Source: Sphaerotilus microaerophilus (GTDB lineage: Bacteria; Pseudomonadota; Gammaproteobacteria; Burkholderiales; Burkholderiaceae_C). Taken from it: DNA of 64,000 nucleotides. Position 1 is the stretch's first letter. Each line of letters starts with the position of its first letter. The notes under the pieces are model-generated. The model was not told the origin of the DNA. It saw nothing but the letters and a program-made list of their open reading frames with translations, and did no database searches. The position numbers and the translations under genes are program-made. This document shows positions 1-7,108 of the stretch, piece after piece. The stretch covers positions 806,001 to 870,000 of the forward strand of contig NZ_AP025730.1 in the NCBI RefSeq assembly GCF_023734135.1, given 5' to 3'.

Positions 1-64
1 CCGGGCGGGCAGACTGGCCTGTGGACGGGCTGGTGGATTCGGGGGTATGGGTCACGGTGTTCAT
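1..64 (-). CDS. Small heat-shock protein (Hsp20), N-terminal fragment cut by window edge
   Basis: Only the first 21 codons are in the window, reading leftwards from an ATG at 62-64 and beginning MNTVTHTPEST. An AAGGA ribosome-binding site lies just upstream. The fragment starts 29 bases after the stop of the complete Hsp20 gene. Burkholderiales often carry two hsp20 genes in tandem, the second opening with a low-complexity Ser/Thr/Pro stretch like this one. Its assignment as the second Hsp20 is therefore inferred from position and the style of the N-terminus; the alpha-crystallin domain is outside the window. Confidence 0.55.
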   Translation of the reverse strand, partial: MNTVTHTPESTSPSTGQSARP

Positions 65-93
65 GGTCGTGGTCCTTCGGTCGGTCCAGGGGG

Positions 94-534
94 TCACTGC
101 ACTTCGATGCGGCGCGGCTGGGCGGCGGCGCGGCGCTGGATGCTCACATGCAGCACGCCGTCGCGGTAGCTGGCGGCCACGGCATTGGGGTCGATGTCGT
201 CGGGCAGGCTGACGACGCGGCGGAAGCGCCCGTCGAAGCGTTCGTTCACATGCAGCGTGGCCTTCTCGTCGGCCGCGGGCTGGCTGCGCCCCCGTTCACC
301 GGCGATGGTGAGCACACCGCGCTCCAGGTTCACGTCGATGGCTGCCGGGTCCATGCCGGGCGCGAAGGCATAGACCTCCACTGAGGTCGGCGTGCTGCCG
401 ACGTTGAGCGCCGGGTAGCCGCCGCGGCCCAGGCCGCGGATCGACGGTGACGGTTCCAGCCCGCCCTGGAACTCGCGTTGCAGGCGCTCCAGGTCGGCGA
501 AGAGGTCGCGGGGGAAAAGACTGCGGTACAGCAT
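94..534 (-). CDS. Hsp20/alpha-crystallin family small heat-shock protein
   Basis: A 146-residue protein of the usual small heat-shock size. These are ATP-independent holdase chaperones that bind unfolding proteins as cytoplasmic oligomers and hand them to DnaK/ClpB. The N-terminal arm begins MLYRSLFPRDLFADLERL, and the alpha-crystallin domain covers roughly residues 40-140. It includes the conserved ERGVLTIAGERG strand-loop and the YRDGVLHVSIQRR C-terminal strand (the A-x-x-x-G-V-L signature). A sigma-32-like promoter lies about 55 bases upstream of the start, and a second hsp20-like gene follows, so the two probably form one heat-induced operon. Family assignment is secure; which paralogue it is cannot be told. 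Confidence 0.93.
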   Translation of the reverse strand: MLYRSLFPRDLFADLERLQREFQGGLEPSPSIRGLGRGGYPALNVGSTPTSVEVYAFAPGMDPAAIDVNLERGVLTIAGERGRSQPAADEKATLHVNERFDGRFRRVVSLPDDIDPNAVAASYRDGVLHVSIQRRAAAQPRRIEVQ

Positions 535-587
535 GGTCAGGCTCCGTGGGCGGGTGAATCGCGATGCCGGGCATCGCCATGCCGGTC

Positions 588-616
588 ACTTAGGGTCGCC
601 CGGGCGCGCTTTCAAG
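588..616 (-). promoter_or_regulatory. Sigma-32-type heat-shock promoter for the hsp20 genes
   Basis: Reading leftwards, CTTGAAA (610-616) is followed after exactly 14 bases by CCCTAAGT (588-595). The sigma-32 (RpoH) consensus is CTTGAAA, 13-15 bases, then CCCCATnT. The -35 element is perfect and the -10 element keeps the CCC. It lies about 55 bases upstream of the hsp20 start, which fits its known mode of control. Confidence 0.65.
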
Positions 617-719
617 GCCTGTCTCGTCAAGGTTCAAGGGGCGCCTCCCGTGCTGGGCTAGCATCCGCCGAGCCGTTTTGAAACGGCCCACCCTGCCAGA
701 ACCCGACCGAGGAGACCCC

Positions 720-2003
720 ATGAAATTCGAGACGCTTGCCGTGCACGCCGGTTACGGCCCGGACCCGACCACCAAGGCGGTGGCGGTGCCGATCTACCAG
801 ACCACCAGCTACGCCTTCGACAACACCCAGCATGGCGCGGACCTGTTCGACCTGAAGGTGGCGGGCAACATCTACACCCGCATCATGAACCCGACCACCG
901 CGGTGCTCGAGCAGCGCCTGGCGGAGCTGGAAGGGGCGAATTCTGGAAGTGCAGGCGCACTGGCCGTGGCCTCGGGCATGGCGGCGATCGCCTACGCGAT
1001 CCAGACGATCGCCGAGACGGGGGACAACATCGTCTCTTCATCCACCCTGTACGGCGGCACCTACAACCTGTTTGCCCACACCTTCCCGCAACTGGGCATC
1101 GAGGCGCGCTTTGCCGACCCGCGCGACCCGGCCGCCTTCGCCGCGCTGATCGACGAGCGCACCAAGGCGGTGTTCTGCGAGTCCATCGGCAACCCGCTCG
1201 GCAACGTCACCGACTTCCAGGCGCTGGCCGATGTGGCGCACGCCGCGGGCGTGCCGCTGATCGTCGACAACACCGTACCCACGCCCTACCTGTGCCGCCC
1301 ATTCGAGCACGGCGCGGACATCGTGGTGCACTCGCTGACCAAGTACCTGGGCGGGCACGGCAACTCGATCGGCGGGGTGATTGTCGACTCGGGCAAGTTC
1401 CCCTGGGCCCAGCACAAAGCGCGTTTCCGTCGCCTGAACGAGCCGGATGTGAGCTACCACGGCGTCTGCTACACCGAGGCGCTGGGCGCGGCCGCCTACA
1501 TCGCCCGGGCGCGCGTGGTGCCCCTGCGCAACATGGGCGCGGCGCTGTCGCCCTTCAACGCCTTCCTGATCCTGCAGGGCATCGAGACGGTGGCGCTGCG
1601 CATGGACCGCATCTGCGACAACACGCTGGCAGTGGCGCAGTTCCTGAAGGGCCACGCCAAGGTGAAGTGGGTCAACTACGCCGGCCTGGGCGACCACACC
1701 GACCACGGCCTGGTCCAGAAGTACATGGGTGGGCGCGCCTCAGGCATCCTGACCTTCGGGGTGCAGGGGGGCATCGAAGGCGGCGCACGCTTCCAAGATG
1801 CGTTGAAGCTGGTCACCCGGCTGGTCAACATCGGCGACGCCAAGTCGCTGGCCTGCCACCCGGCCTCCACCACGCACCGCCAGCTCGGCGAGGCGGAGCT
1901 GGCCAAGGCGGGGGTCACGGTGGACACGGTGCGGTTGTCGATCGGCATCGAACACATCGACGACCTGCTCGCCGACCTGGCGCAGGCGCTCGACGCGGTC
2001 TGA
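720..2003 (+). CDS. metY: O-acetylhomoserine aminocarboxypropyltransferase (sulfhydrylase)
   Basis: A 427-residue PLP enzyme of the Cys/Met-metabolism family that makes homocysteine from O-acetylhomoserine and sulfide in direct-sulfhydrylation methionine synthesis. The start at 720 follows a GAGGAG site, and the protein begins with the conserved FETLAVHAGYGPDPTT opening. The PLP-binding lysine is K208 in SLTKYLGGHG. The C-terminal substrate region has the ACHPASTTHRQL motif typical of MetY. It stands alone here; its substrate is made by metX about 35 kb away in this window. Cystathionine gamma-synthase is a less likely reading because the length and the N-terminus fit MetY. Confidence 0.92.
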   Translation: MKFETLAVHAGYGPDPTTKAVAVPIYQTTSYAFDNTQHGADLFDLKVAGNIYTRIMNPTTAVLEQRLAELEGANSGSAGALAVASGMAAIAYAIQTIAETGDNIVSSSTLYGGTYNLFAHTFPQLGIEARFADPRDPAAFAALIDERTKAVFCESIGNPLGNVTDFQALADVAHAAGVPLIVDNTVPTPYLCRPFEHGADIVVHSLTKYLGGHGNSIGGVIVDSGKFPWAQHKARFRRLNEPDVSYHGVCYTEALGAAAYIARARVVPLRNMGAALSPFNAFLILQGIETVALRMDRICDNTLAVAQFLKGHAKVKWVNYAGLGDHTDHGLVQKYMGGRASGILTFGVQGGIEGGARFQDALKLVTRLVNIGDAKSLACHPASTTHRQLGEAELAKAGVTVDTVRLSIGIEHIDDLLADLAQALDAV

Positions 2004-2025
2004 TCGCCGCACTGCGGCCGGCCGG

Positions 2026-2700
2026 TCAGGCCGCCAGCCGCAGGTCGACGCGGTGGATCTCGGCGCTGGGCAGCCGGTGCATGAGGGGACGCTCGGTCGC
2101 CCGCTCGGTCCCGACGGGTTCGATGCGGCCTACCACCGGGGCCGCACCGGCCGACGGCGGGTCTTCGGCGGGGCCGATCAGCTCGCTGACGGCCTGGATC
2201 TCGCGCAGCACGGCCTGCCAGTCGGGCGCGGCGGTCGGTGGGCGTGTCGTCGCAGCGGTGGGGTGGGCCTCGTCGGCCTTGCTGGTGATGCTGCAGCTGG
2301 TGTCAGCGGGCGTGACCGCGGTGCCCGCCATGCGTGCGCGGCGCTGCAGGCTCCAGGCCGAGGCGGCGCCGACGCCGAACATCCAGACCAGCGAGCCCCA
2401 AACGGTCCAGTGGCTCCACGCCGCGGCCGAGGCGACCGCCTCGTCGTGGCTCGCGCGGATCTGCTGCAGGGCCGGGGTGGTGGCCCCGGGTGTGGCCAGG
2501 TAGCGCTCGTGCAGGCCGGCGTTCTGGCGCTCCAGGCGCGCGCGTGCCTCCGAGGCGGCTTCCAGCCGCTCGATGCTGTGCTGGATGGCCGCGCCCGCCA
2601 CCAGGGCGCTGGCGGCCATGGCGACCCAGGCCACGCGCGGGCGCAGCACGTCGCTCCAGGCGAGGTGGGCGGTGAGGCGGCGAAGCGCGGTGGTGATCAT
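2026..2700 (-). CDS. Unknown two-pass membrane protein
   Basis: A protein of 224 residues from an ATG at 2698-2700, which has a GAGGAG site 3-8 bases upstream. A first hydrophobic helix (about residues 21-42, VAWVAMAASALVAGAAI) is followed by an Ala/Arg/Glu-rich segment of about 55 residues that could form a helical pair. A second helix (about 97-115, VWGSLVWMFGVGAASAW) and a cytoplasmic Pro/Ala/Thr-rich tail come next. The layout resembles the sensing head of a chemoreceptor without HAMP or signalling domains, but I recognise no family. It is convergent with metY, with only 22 bases between the stops. Confidence 0.6.
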   Translation of the reverse strand: MITTALRRLTAHLAWSDVLRPRVAWVAMAASALVAGAAIQHSIERLEAASEARARLERQNAGLHERYLATPGATTPALQQIRASHDEAVASAAAWSHWTVWGSLVWMFGVGAASAWSLQRRARMAGTAVTPADTSCSITSKADEAHPTAATTRPPTAAPDWQAVLREIQAVSELIGPAEDPPSAGAAPVVGRIEPVGTERATERPLMHRLPSAEIHRVDLRLAA

Positions 2701-3438
2701 GGGGCTCCTCGGTGGCGCAACGGGTGCGGCGCGGCAGGGAATGCACCTGGGTGCGGGTGCCGGGCCGGGGTGACCCATCTTGAGCCGGGGGCGGTCGTTT
2801 CTTGAATTGAAAAAACCTCACTTTTCGCCGCCAGTTCGATCGTGGACGGCGGTTGTGTGCCAAGCGGCACGCGCCGTGGCGGGGACCAGCGCCGGGCCGC
2901 AAGCCGGGGAGGGCGGGCCTGCCCTGTTCCTGCAACAAGCCGCTGCCGGGTTGTTACGGGATGCAGAAGACCGCAGGCAGCCCATCGGTGCTTCAATGAC
3001 CTTGCGTTGAATGGGTAAATTTCCCACAATGTGAGCGTTGGCGCGGCTTGACGAGCCGCAAGGCCCGGTCCGCAGGCCTGGATCGGCCTGGCAGCGGGGC
3101 GATGCCGTGCTGTCACGGTTGCCAGATCTGGTTACCTGGGGGCGGGGTGGCTGTGCGCCAATGCGTTCCAGGCGCTGCGGCGGCACCGGTTGACCGGCCC
3201 ACCCCAGCGCGGCGACCCCCGCCCAAGCGAGTCGCCGCACCGCCTCCAGGTCACGTACCCGCGCTGGAGCCGGCCGTGCCCACCGCCAATCGACTCAGGT
3301 GCAGTGTGCGCCAGAGACAGTCGATTGGCGGTGGGAGGCCCCTCCAGCGCCGGGTGCCGCTCTCCCTCGGCTCCTTTCGCAGCCGGGGCATCGGCAGGCC
3401 GCCGCGCTACAGTGCCGCGGCGCACTCCCCGCCCGCCG
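2701..3438. other. Long intergenic region between divergent genes
   Basis: These 738 bases hold no reading frame I can defend on either strand; the frames that are open have no ribosome-binding site and arginine-rich, low-complexity translations. It contains an AT-rich patch at about 2800-2822. There is a possible rightward sigma-70 promoter, TTGCGT (3002-3007), 17 bases, CACAAT (3025-3030), which overlaps the quasi-palindrome TGGGTAAATTTCCCA at 3012-3026. The long inverted repeat is listed separately. Control elements for both flanking genes are likely here; a small RNA is possible but unproven. Confidence 0.5.
3279..3335. repeat. 17-bp perfect inverted repeat, 23-base spacer
   Basis: The left arm CCCACCGCCAATCGACT (3279-3295) is matched exactly by its reverse complement at 3319-3335, with 23 bases between. 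It lies about 104 bases before the start of the sigma-54 activator gene. It could be an operator for a dimeric or tetrameric regulator, or a hairpin in the leader RNA. There is no T-run after the right arm, so it is not a standard terminator. Confidence 0.85.
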
Positions 3439-5007
3439 ATGCCCGCCCCCCAACACGACGACCCCCTGACGTTGCGCGCCCTGCCTGGGCCCGCCGCGTC
3501 CCCTGCGCCATCGACCGGCCTGCCACAGGACGCCGCTGCCGTGCTGCAGCTGGCGGCCCAGTCGATGTTCGACGTCTTCGCCCAGGCGGCCCAGGGGATG
3601 ATGGTGGTGGACCGCTCGCACCGCATCGTCTGGATCAGCGAGGGCTACAAGCGCTTCCTGCCCGCGCTCGGGTTCGACAGCGAGCAGGCCTTCGTCGGCC
3701 GGCGTGTCGAGGAGGTGGTGCCCAACACGTTGATGGCCCAGGTCATCGAGACCGGCCGGCCCATGTTGCTGGACCTGCTGACCAACCAGGCCGGCAGCTT
3801 CCTGGTCAGCCGCCTGCCGTTGCGCGATGCGCAGGGCGTGGTGCTCGGCGCCGTCGGGCTGGTGCTGCTGGACCACCCGGAAACGACGATGCAGCCGCTG
3901 ATGCTCAAGTTCGCCCGCCTGCAGCGCGAGCTGGAGGACGCGCGCCGGCAGCTGGCCGCCCAGCGCCGGCCCAAGCACACCATCGCCGGCTACATCGGCT
4001 CCAGCGCGGTGGCGATGGAGGCCAAGCGCCAGGCCCGCCGCGTGGCCGCCACTGCGGCCACCGTGCTGCTGCTCGGCGAAACCGGTACCGGCAAGGAGCT
4101 GCTGGCGCATGCCATCCACGCGGCCTCGCCCCGCGCGGGGGCGGCCTTCGTCGGCGTCAACATCGCCGCGGTGCCTGACAGCCTGTTGGAGGCGGAGTTC
4201 TTCGGCGTCGCCCCGGGGGCCTACACCGGCGCCGAGCGCAAGGGCCGCGACGGCAAGTTCAAGCTCGCCGACGGCGGCACGCTCTTCCTCGACGAGATCG
4301 GCGACATGCCGCTGGCCCTGCAGCCCAAGCTGCTGCGCGCGCTGCAGGAGCAGGAGGTGGAGCCGCTGGGCAGCAACCAGGTGCACAAGGTGGACGTGCG
4401 GGTGATTGCCGCCACCAGCCGGGACCTGACTGCGATGGTGGCCGAGGGCCAGTTCCGTGCCGACCTGTTCTACCGCCTGAACGTGCTGCCCATCCGCCTG
4501 CCGGCCCTGTGCGAGCGCCTGGGTGACCTGGAGGCGCTGGTCGAGGCGCTGCTGGAGGACATCGCCCGCCGCAGCGGCCTGGCGCACCGTGCCGTGAGCG
4601 AGGACGCGCTGGCGCTGCTCGCCGCACATGACTGGCCCGGCAACATCCGTGAGCTGCGCAACGTGCTGGAGCAGGTGGCCCTGCTCAACGACGAGCTGCT
4701 GCTCACGGCGGCGCACTTCCGCGCCGTGCTGCCGGCAGGGGTCCGTGCCGGGGTGCCTGGGCCACTCGCCAGCGACGCGCTCCAGGGGGCGTCCTGGTCC
4801 ACGGCACCCGGCGCAGGTGAACTGCTCGCCGTGCCGTTGCCGCAGGCCGTGGCGGAGCTGGAGCGGCGCGCCGTTCGCGCGGCGCTCGCGGCCACGCGCG
4901 GCAACAAGGTGGCGGCGGCGCGCCAACTCGGCATCGCCCGCGCCACCCTGTATGAAAAGCTGGCGCTCTGGGGCCGCGAGGCAGAGCCGCCGCCTGACGA
5001 TCGGTAA
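3439..5007 (+). CDS. PAS-containing sigma-54-dependent activator, Fis-type DNA binding
   Basis: A 522-residue enhancer-binding protein that remodels sigma-54 RNA polymerase using ATP. An N-terminal PAS-like sensor (about residues 45-150, with MVVDRSHRIVWISEGYKRFL) is followed by the AAA+ domain. That domain has Walker A GETGTGKE at 213-220, the sigma-54-contacting loop GAYTGA at 260-265 (Tyr in place of the usual Phe) and Walker B LFLDEIGD around D285-E286. A C-terminal Fis-type helix-turn-helix (about 485-512, NKVAAARQLGIARATLYEKL) ends it. The start is chosen at the MPAPQHDD methionine; an upstream in-frame extension exists but looks non-coding. No sigma-54-controlled target can be recognised next to it, so its signal and regulon are unknown. 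Confidence 0.9.
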   Translation: MPAPQHDDPLTLRALPGPAASPAPSTGLPQDAAAVLQLAAQSMFDVFAQAAQGMMVVDRSHRIVWISEGYKRFLPALGFDSEQAFVGRRVEEVVPNTLMAQVIETGRPMLLDLLTNQAGSFLVSRLPLRDAQGVVLGAVGLVLLDHPETTMQPLMLKFARLQRELEDARRQLAAQRRPKHTIAGYIGSSAVAMEAKRQARRVAATAATVLLLGETGTGKELLAHAIHAASPRAGAAFVGVNIAAVPDSLLEAEFFGVAPGAYTGAERKGRDGKFKLADGGTLFLDEIGDMPLALQPKLLRALQEQEVEPLGSNQVHKVDVRVIAATSRDLTAMVAEGQFRADLFYRLNVLPIRLPALCERLGDLEALVEALLEDIARRSGLAHRAVSEDALALLAAHDWPGNIRELRNVLEQVALLNDELLLTAAHFRAVLPAGVRAGVPGPLASDALQGASWSTAPGAGELLAVPLPQAVAELERRAVRAALAATRGNKVAAARQLGIARATLYEKLALWGREAEPPPDDR

Positions 5008-5098
5008 GCCCTGTGTCGATCGGTCTCGATCGGCCGCCCAGGGCTGGCGTCGCTGCGGTGCTTGGTGAAAAATGTCACGGTCCCGAGGAGGTCGTGCC

Positions 5099-5644
5099 AT
5101 GCCCGCCCGAGTGTTTGCACTGCCGCTTGCCGTGTTGCCCTGCGCCTTTGTTGCTGCCGCTGCCGCTGCCGCCGCCTGCCTGCTGCCGTGGTCCGCTGCT
5201 GTGGCGGGGCCGGAGCCGGGTGCCACCCACTCGCTGGCACAGCCCGAGCTGGACCGACTCGGCCGTCAGATCGTGCAGGCCCGCTGCAAGCGGCCGCTGT
5301 CGGTCAAGCGTGAGCGTGTGCCCAGCCCGCGCAGCCCGCAGGTGCTCGATGTCGTCTGGACCACGGCCTGCCCGGGTTTCGAGGTGGTCACCTTCCGGGC
5401 CGCCGGCGGGCGCGAGCGGCCCATGGTGCTGACGATGACCGCGCCCCACCCCGATCTGGCGGCGGATCTCGCCGTTGGCACGCGTCCCCAGGCGGTGCAG
5501 GCCCGCCTCGGCCCGCCCTGGTCCACCCAGGGCGCCGACCTCGTCTACGCCCTGCACCCCGAGCGGCCCAACGACGACACGCTGACCTTCCGGGTTGCGC
5601 AGGGCCGGGTGGTCGAGTTGGTGTGGAGTTGGGAAACCGATTGA
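5099..5644 (+). CDS. Exported protein of unknown function with SmpA/OmlA-like C-terminus
   Basis: A protein of 181 residues whose start at 5099 sits 7 bases after GAGGAGG (5085-5091). An in-frame ATG at 5072 lies upstream of that site and is rejected. The N-terminus is a clear signal peptide, with an Ala-rich hydrophobic run ending near VAG. The C-terminal third (GTRPQAVQARLGPPWSTQGADLVY followed by LTFRVAQGRVVELVWSW) has the rhythm of SmpA/OmlA-type domains, small folds found in outer-membrane assembly lipoproteins and inhibitors. That likeness is only a pattern match. It lies 91 bases after the sigma-54 activator on the same strand. Confidence 0.65.
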   Translation: MPARVFALPLAVLPCAFVAAAAAAAACLLPWSAAVAGPEPGATHSLAQPELDRLGRQIVQARCKRPLSVKRERVPSPRSPQVLDVVWTTACPGFEVVTFRAAGGRERPMVLTMTAPHPDLAADLAVGTRPQAVQARLGPPWSTQGADLVYALHPERPNDDTLTFRVAQGRVVELVWSWETD

Positions 5645-5655
5645 TCTGGGGCAGA

Positions 5656-5683
5656 TTGGCGTGATTTGGGTGCCCGTTACACT
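5656..5683 (+). promoter_or_regulatory. Candidate sigma-70 promoter for the ECF sigma/CHAT operon
   Basis: TTGGCG (5656-5661), 16 bases, TACACT (5678-5683). It lies about 50 bases before the first gene of the sigma factor/membrane protein/CHAT cluster. I see no second, ECF-style promoter that would show autoregulation, but the cognate motif is unknown. Confidence 0.4.
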
Positions 5684-5732
5684 GGATTCGTGACATAAGT
5701 GGCGCAGTCGCTGACGTGCGTGGGGGGATGCA

Positions 5733-6407
5733 GTGGAGGGGGCGAGCCCGGCGATGGATGGGGAGAGCTTCAGGCTGGCCTGCCGTGATGGCGGGCGGCG
5801 CATTGAGCGCTGGCTGCGCGAGTTCGACGCCCGCTACGGCCCCGCGCTCTACCGCGAGGCCGCTGGTGTGCTGCAGCACCTGGGGGCGGCCGAGGACTTA
5901 GTGCAGGACACGCTCATCAAGGTCTGGCAGCGTTGCGCCAGCTTCCGCGCCGAGGGCCATCCCTTTGCCTGGGTCCGGCAGATCCTGCGCCATGCGCTGC
6001 TGGACACCCTGCGCGCCCGCACCCCCGAAGAGCCGTTGGAGGATGAGAGTGGCGAACTCCGCCCCGCGGTGCAGGTGGCGGTACATCACCTTTCCGCCGA
6101 CAGGGTGGTGCAGCCTGACGCCGAGCACGAGACGCGCGTCCTGGATGCCATGTACCAGCGCTGCTACGCCCGCTTCGCCGCCGCCCACCCCGAGCACGCC
6201 CAGGTGCTGCGCTGGGTGGCCGAGGACGGTCTGGGCCCGGCCGAGGTGGCCGCGCTGCTCGGCCGCTCACCGGGTGCGACGCGCGAGTTCCTCTCGCAGT
6301 GCCGCAAGAAGGCCCGGCCCTTCCTGGCCGAGTGGCATGCGCTGGTCAGCCACAGCCATCCGCCTGATGCCCCAGCCGGTGGCTCCAACAACGCAGACCC
6401 GCGATGA
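5733..6407 (+). CDS. ECF-type RNA polymerase sigma factor
   Basis: A 224-residue sigma-70 family protein reduced to regions 2 and 4. Region 2 spans about residues 30-95 (YGPALYREAAGVLQHLGAAEDLVQDTLIKVWQ, then HPFAWVRQILRHALLD); region 4 spans about 145-200 (WVAEDGLGPAEVAALLGRSPGATREFLSQCRKKAR). A run of about 45 residues links them. The start is a GTG at 5733 after a G-rich stretch; an in-frame ATG at 5754 is an equally good choice. The next gene overlaps its stop by ATGA and encodes a membrane protein, the usual arrangement for an ECF factor and its anti-sigma factor. Its regulon is unknown; the exported CHAT protein downstream is an obvious candidate. Confidence 0.85.
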   Translation: MEGASPAMDGESFRLACRDGGRRIERWLREFDARYGPALYREAAGVLQHLGAAEDLVQDTLIKVWQRCASFRAEGHPFAWVRQILRHALLDTLRARTPEEPLEDESGELRPAVQVAVHHLSADRVVQPDAEHETRVLDAMYQRCYARFAAAHPEHAQVLRWVAEDGLGPAEVAALLGRSPGATREFLSQCRKKARPFLAEWHALVSHSHPPDAPAGGSNNADPR

Positions 6408-7108
6408 CCACCCCTGCCTGGGCCGACGACGACGAGGCCTGGCTGGACCTGCTGGCTGGCCGTCCGGCACCCGGGGCCGATGCCGCCACCCGCCGCGAGG
6501 CGCAGGGGCTGCGCCGCATCGTCACCAGTGCGGTGGCGCTACCGCCGGCGGGAGCCCGCTGGGCCGAAGACGCCGGGCGCCGCAGCGAGCGGCTGGTCGA
6601 GCGCGCCCGTGCCGCCGGGCTGATGCGTCCGCGCGGTGGGGCCTCGGCCTGCCGGGTCTGCGACGGGCTGGGTTCGCGGCTGGCATCGTGGCTGGGCTCG
6701 GGCGCGCTCGGTGGGCTGGTGCTGGCCGGGCTGGTGGGGTTCGGCCTGTTTGGAGGCGGGGTGAGTGGCTGGATGGCCGCCGGCCTGCCGCCGGCCGACG
6801 AGGCCGCATCTCTGCGCGCCGCTGCGCCGGCGACCCTGCGCCGGGTGGCCGTGGCCGACCCGCCGGTGAGCCGCGACCTGCTCGGCCGCCAACTGAGCGC
6901 GGCCGGTGCCCAGGTGGCGCCCTACGAGCGCCTGGGCCGGCCGGGGTTGGACGTGGAGTGGCCGGCCGCACGGCGCCGCGCCGTGGCGGAGGTGCTGCTG
7001 CGTGCCGGCTGGTGGCCGCCGCTGCCGGCGCAGGCGGATGAGTTGCAGATCGAGTTTGACCGGGTGGGGGGAGGACGGGATGAGCAAGAGGAGAGACGGC
7101 CGCGTTAG
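6404..7108 (+). CDS. Single-pass membrane protein, probable anti-sigma factor
   Basis: A 234-residue protein translationally coupled to the sigma gene (ATGA at 6404-6407). About 85 cytoplasmic residues rich in Asp, Glu and Arg come first, including a CRVC pair just before the membrane. One Gly/Leu-rich helix follows (about 99-122, GALGGLVLAGLVGFGLFGGGVSGW), then about 110 outer residues with a small alpha/beta-looking region (VEWPAARRRAVAEVLLRAGWW). No HxxxCxxC zinc anti-sigma motif is present, so the call rests on position and topology. It overlaps the CHAT gene by 29 bases, so all three are co-translated. Confidence 0.6.
   Translation: MTTPAWADDDEAWLDLLAGRPAPGADAATRREAQGLRRIVTSAVALPPAGARWAEDAGRRSERLVERARAAGLMRPRGGASACRVCDGLGSRLASWLGSGALGGLVLAGLVGFGLFGGGVSGWMAAGLPPADEAASLRAAAPATLRRVAVADPPVSRDLLGRQLSAAGAQVAPYERLGRPGLDVEWPAARRRAVAEVLLRAGWWPPLPAQADELQIEFDRVGGGRDEQEERRPR

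Noticed and set aside
3012..3026. TGGGTAAATTTCCCA as an operator
   Set aside because: The two halves are out of register by one base, so it is only a quasi-palindrome; noted with the possible promoter but not counted as a site.
2818..3240. Possible leftward gene in the large gap before the sigma-54 activator
   Set aside because: No ribosome-binding site, no domain, Pro/Arg/Gly-rich translation typical of non-coding high-GC sequence.
6906..7079. In-frame extension of the CHAT gene upstream of 7080
   Set aside because: It overlaps the membrane protein gene, is Arg/Cys-rich and lacks a ribosome-binding site. The signal peptide and GGAGG site fix the start at 7080.
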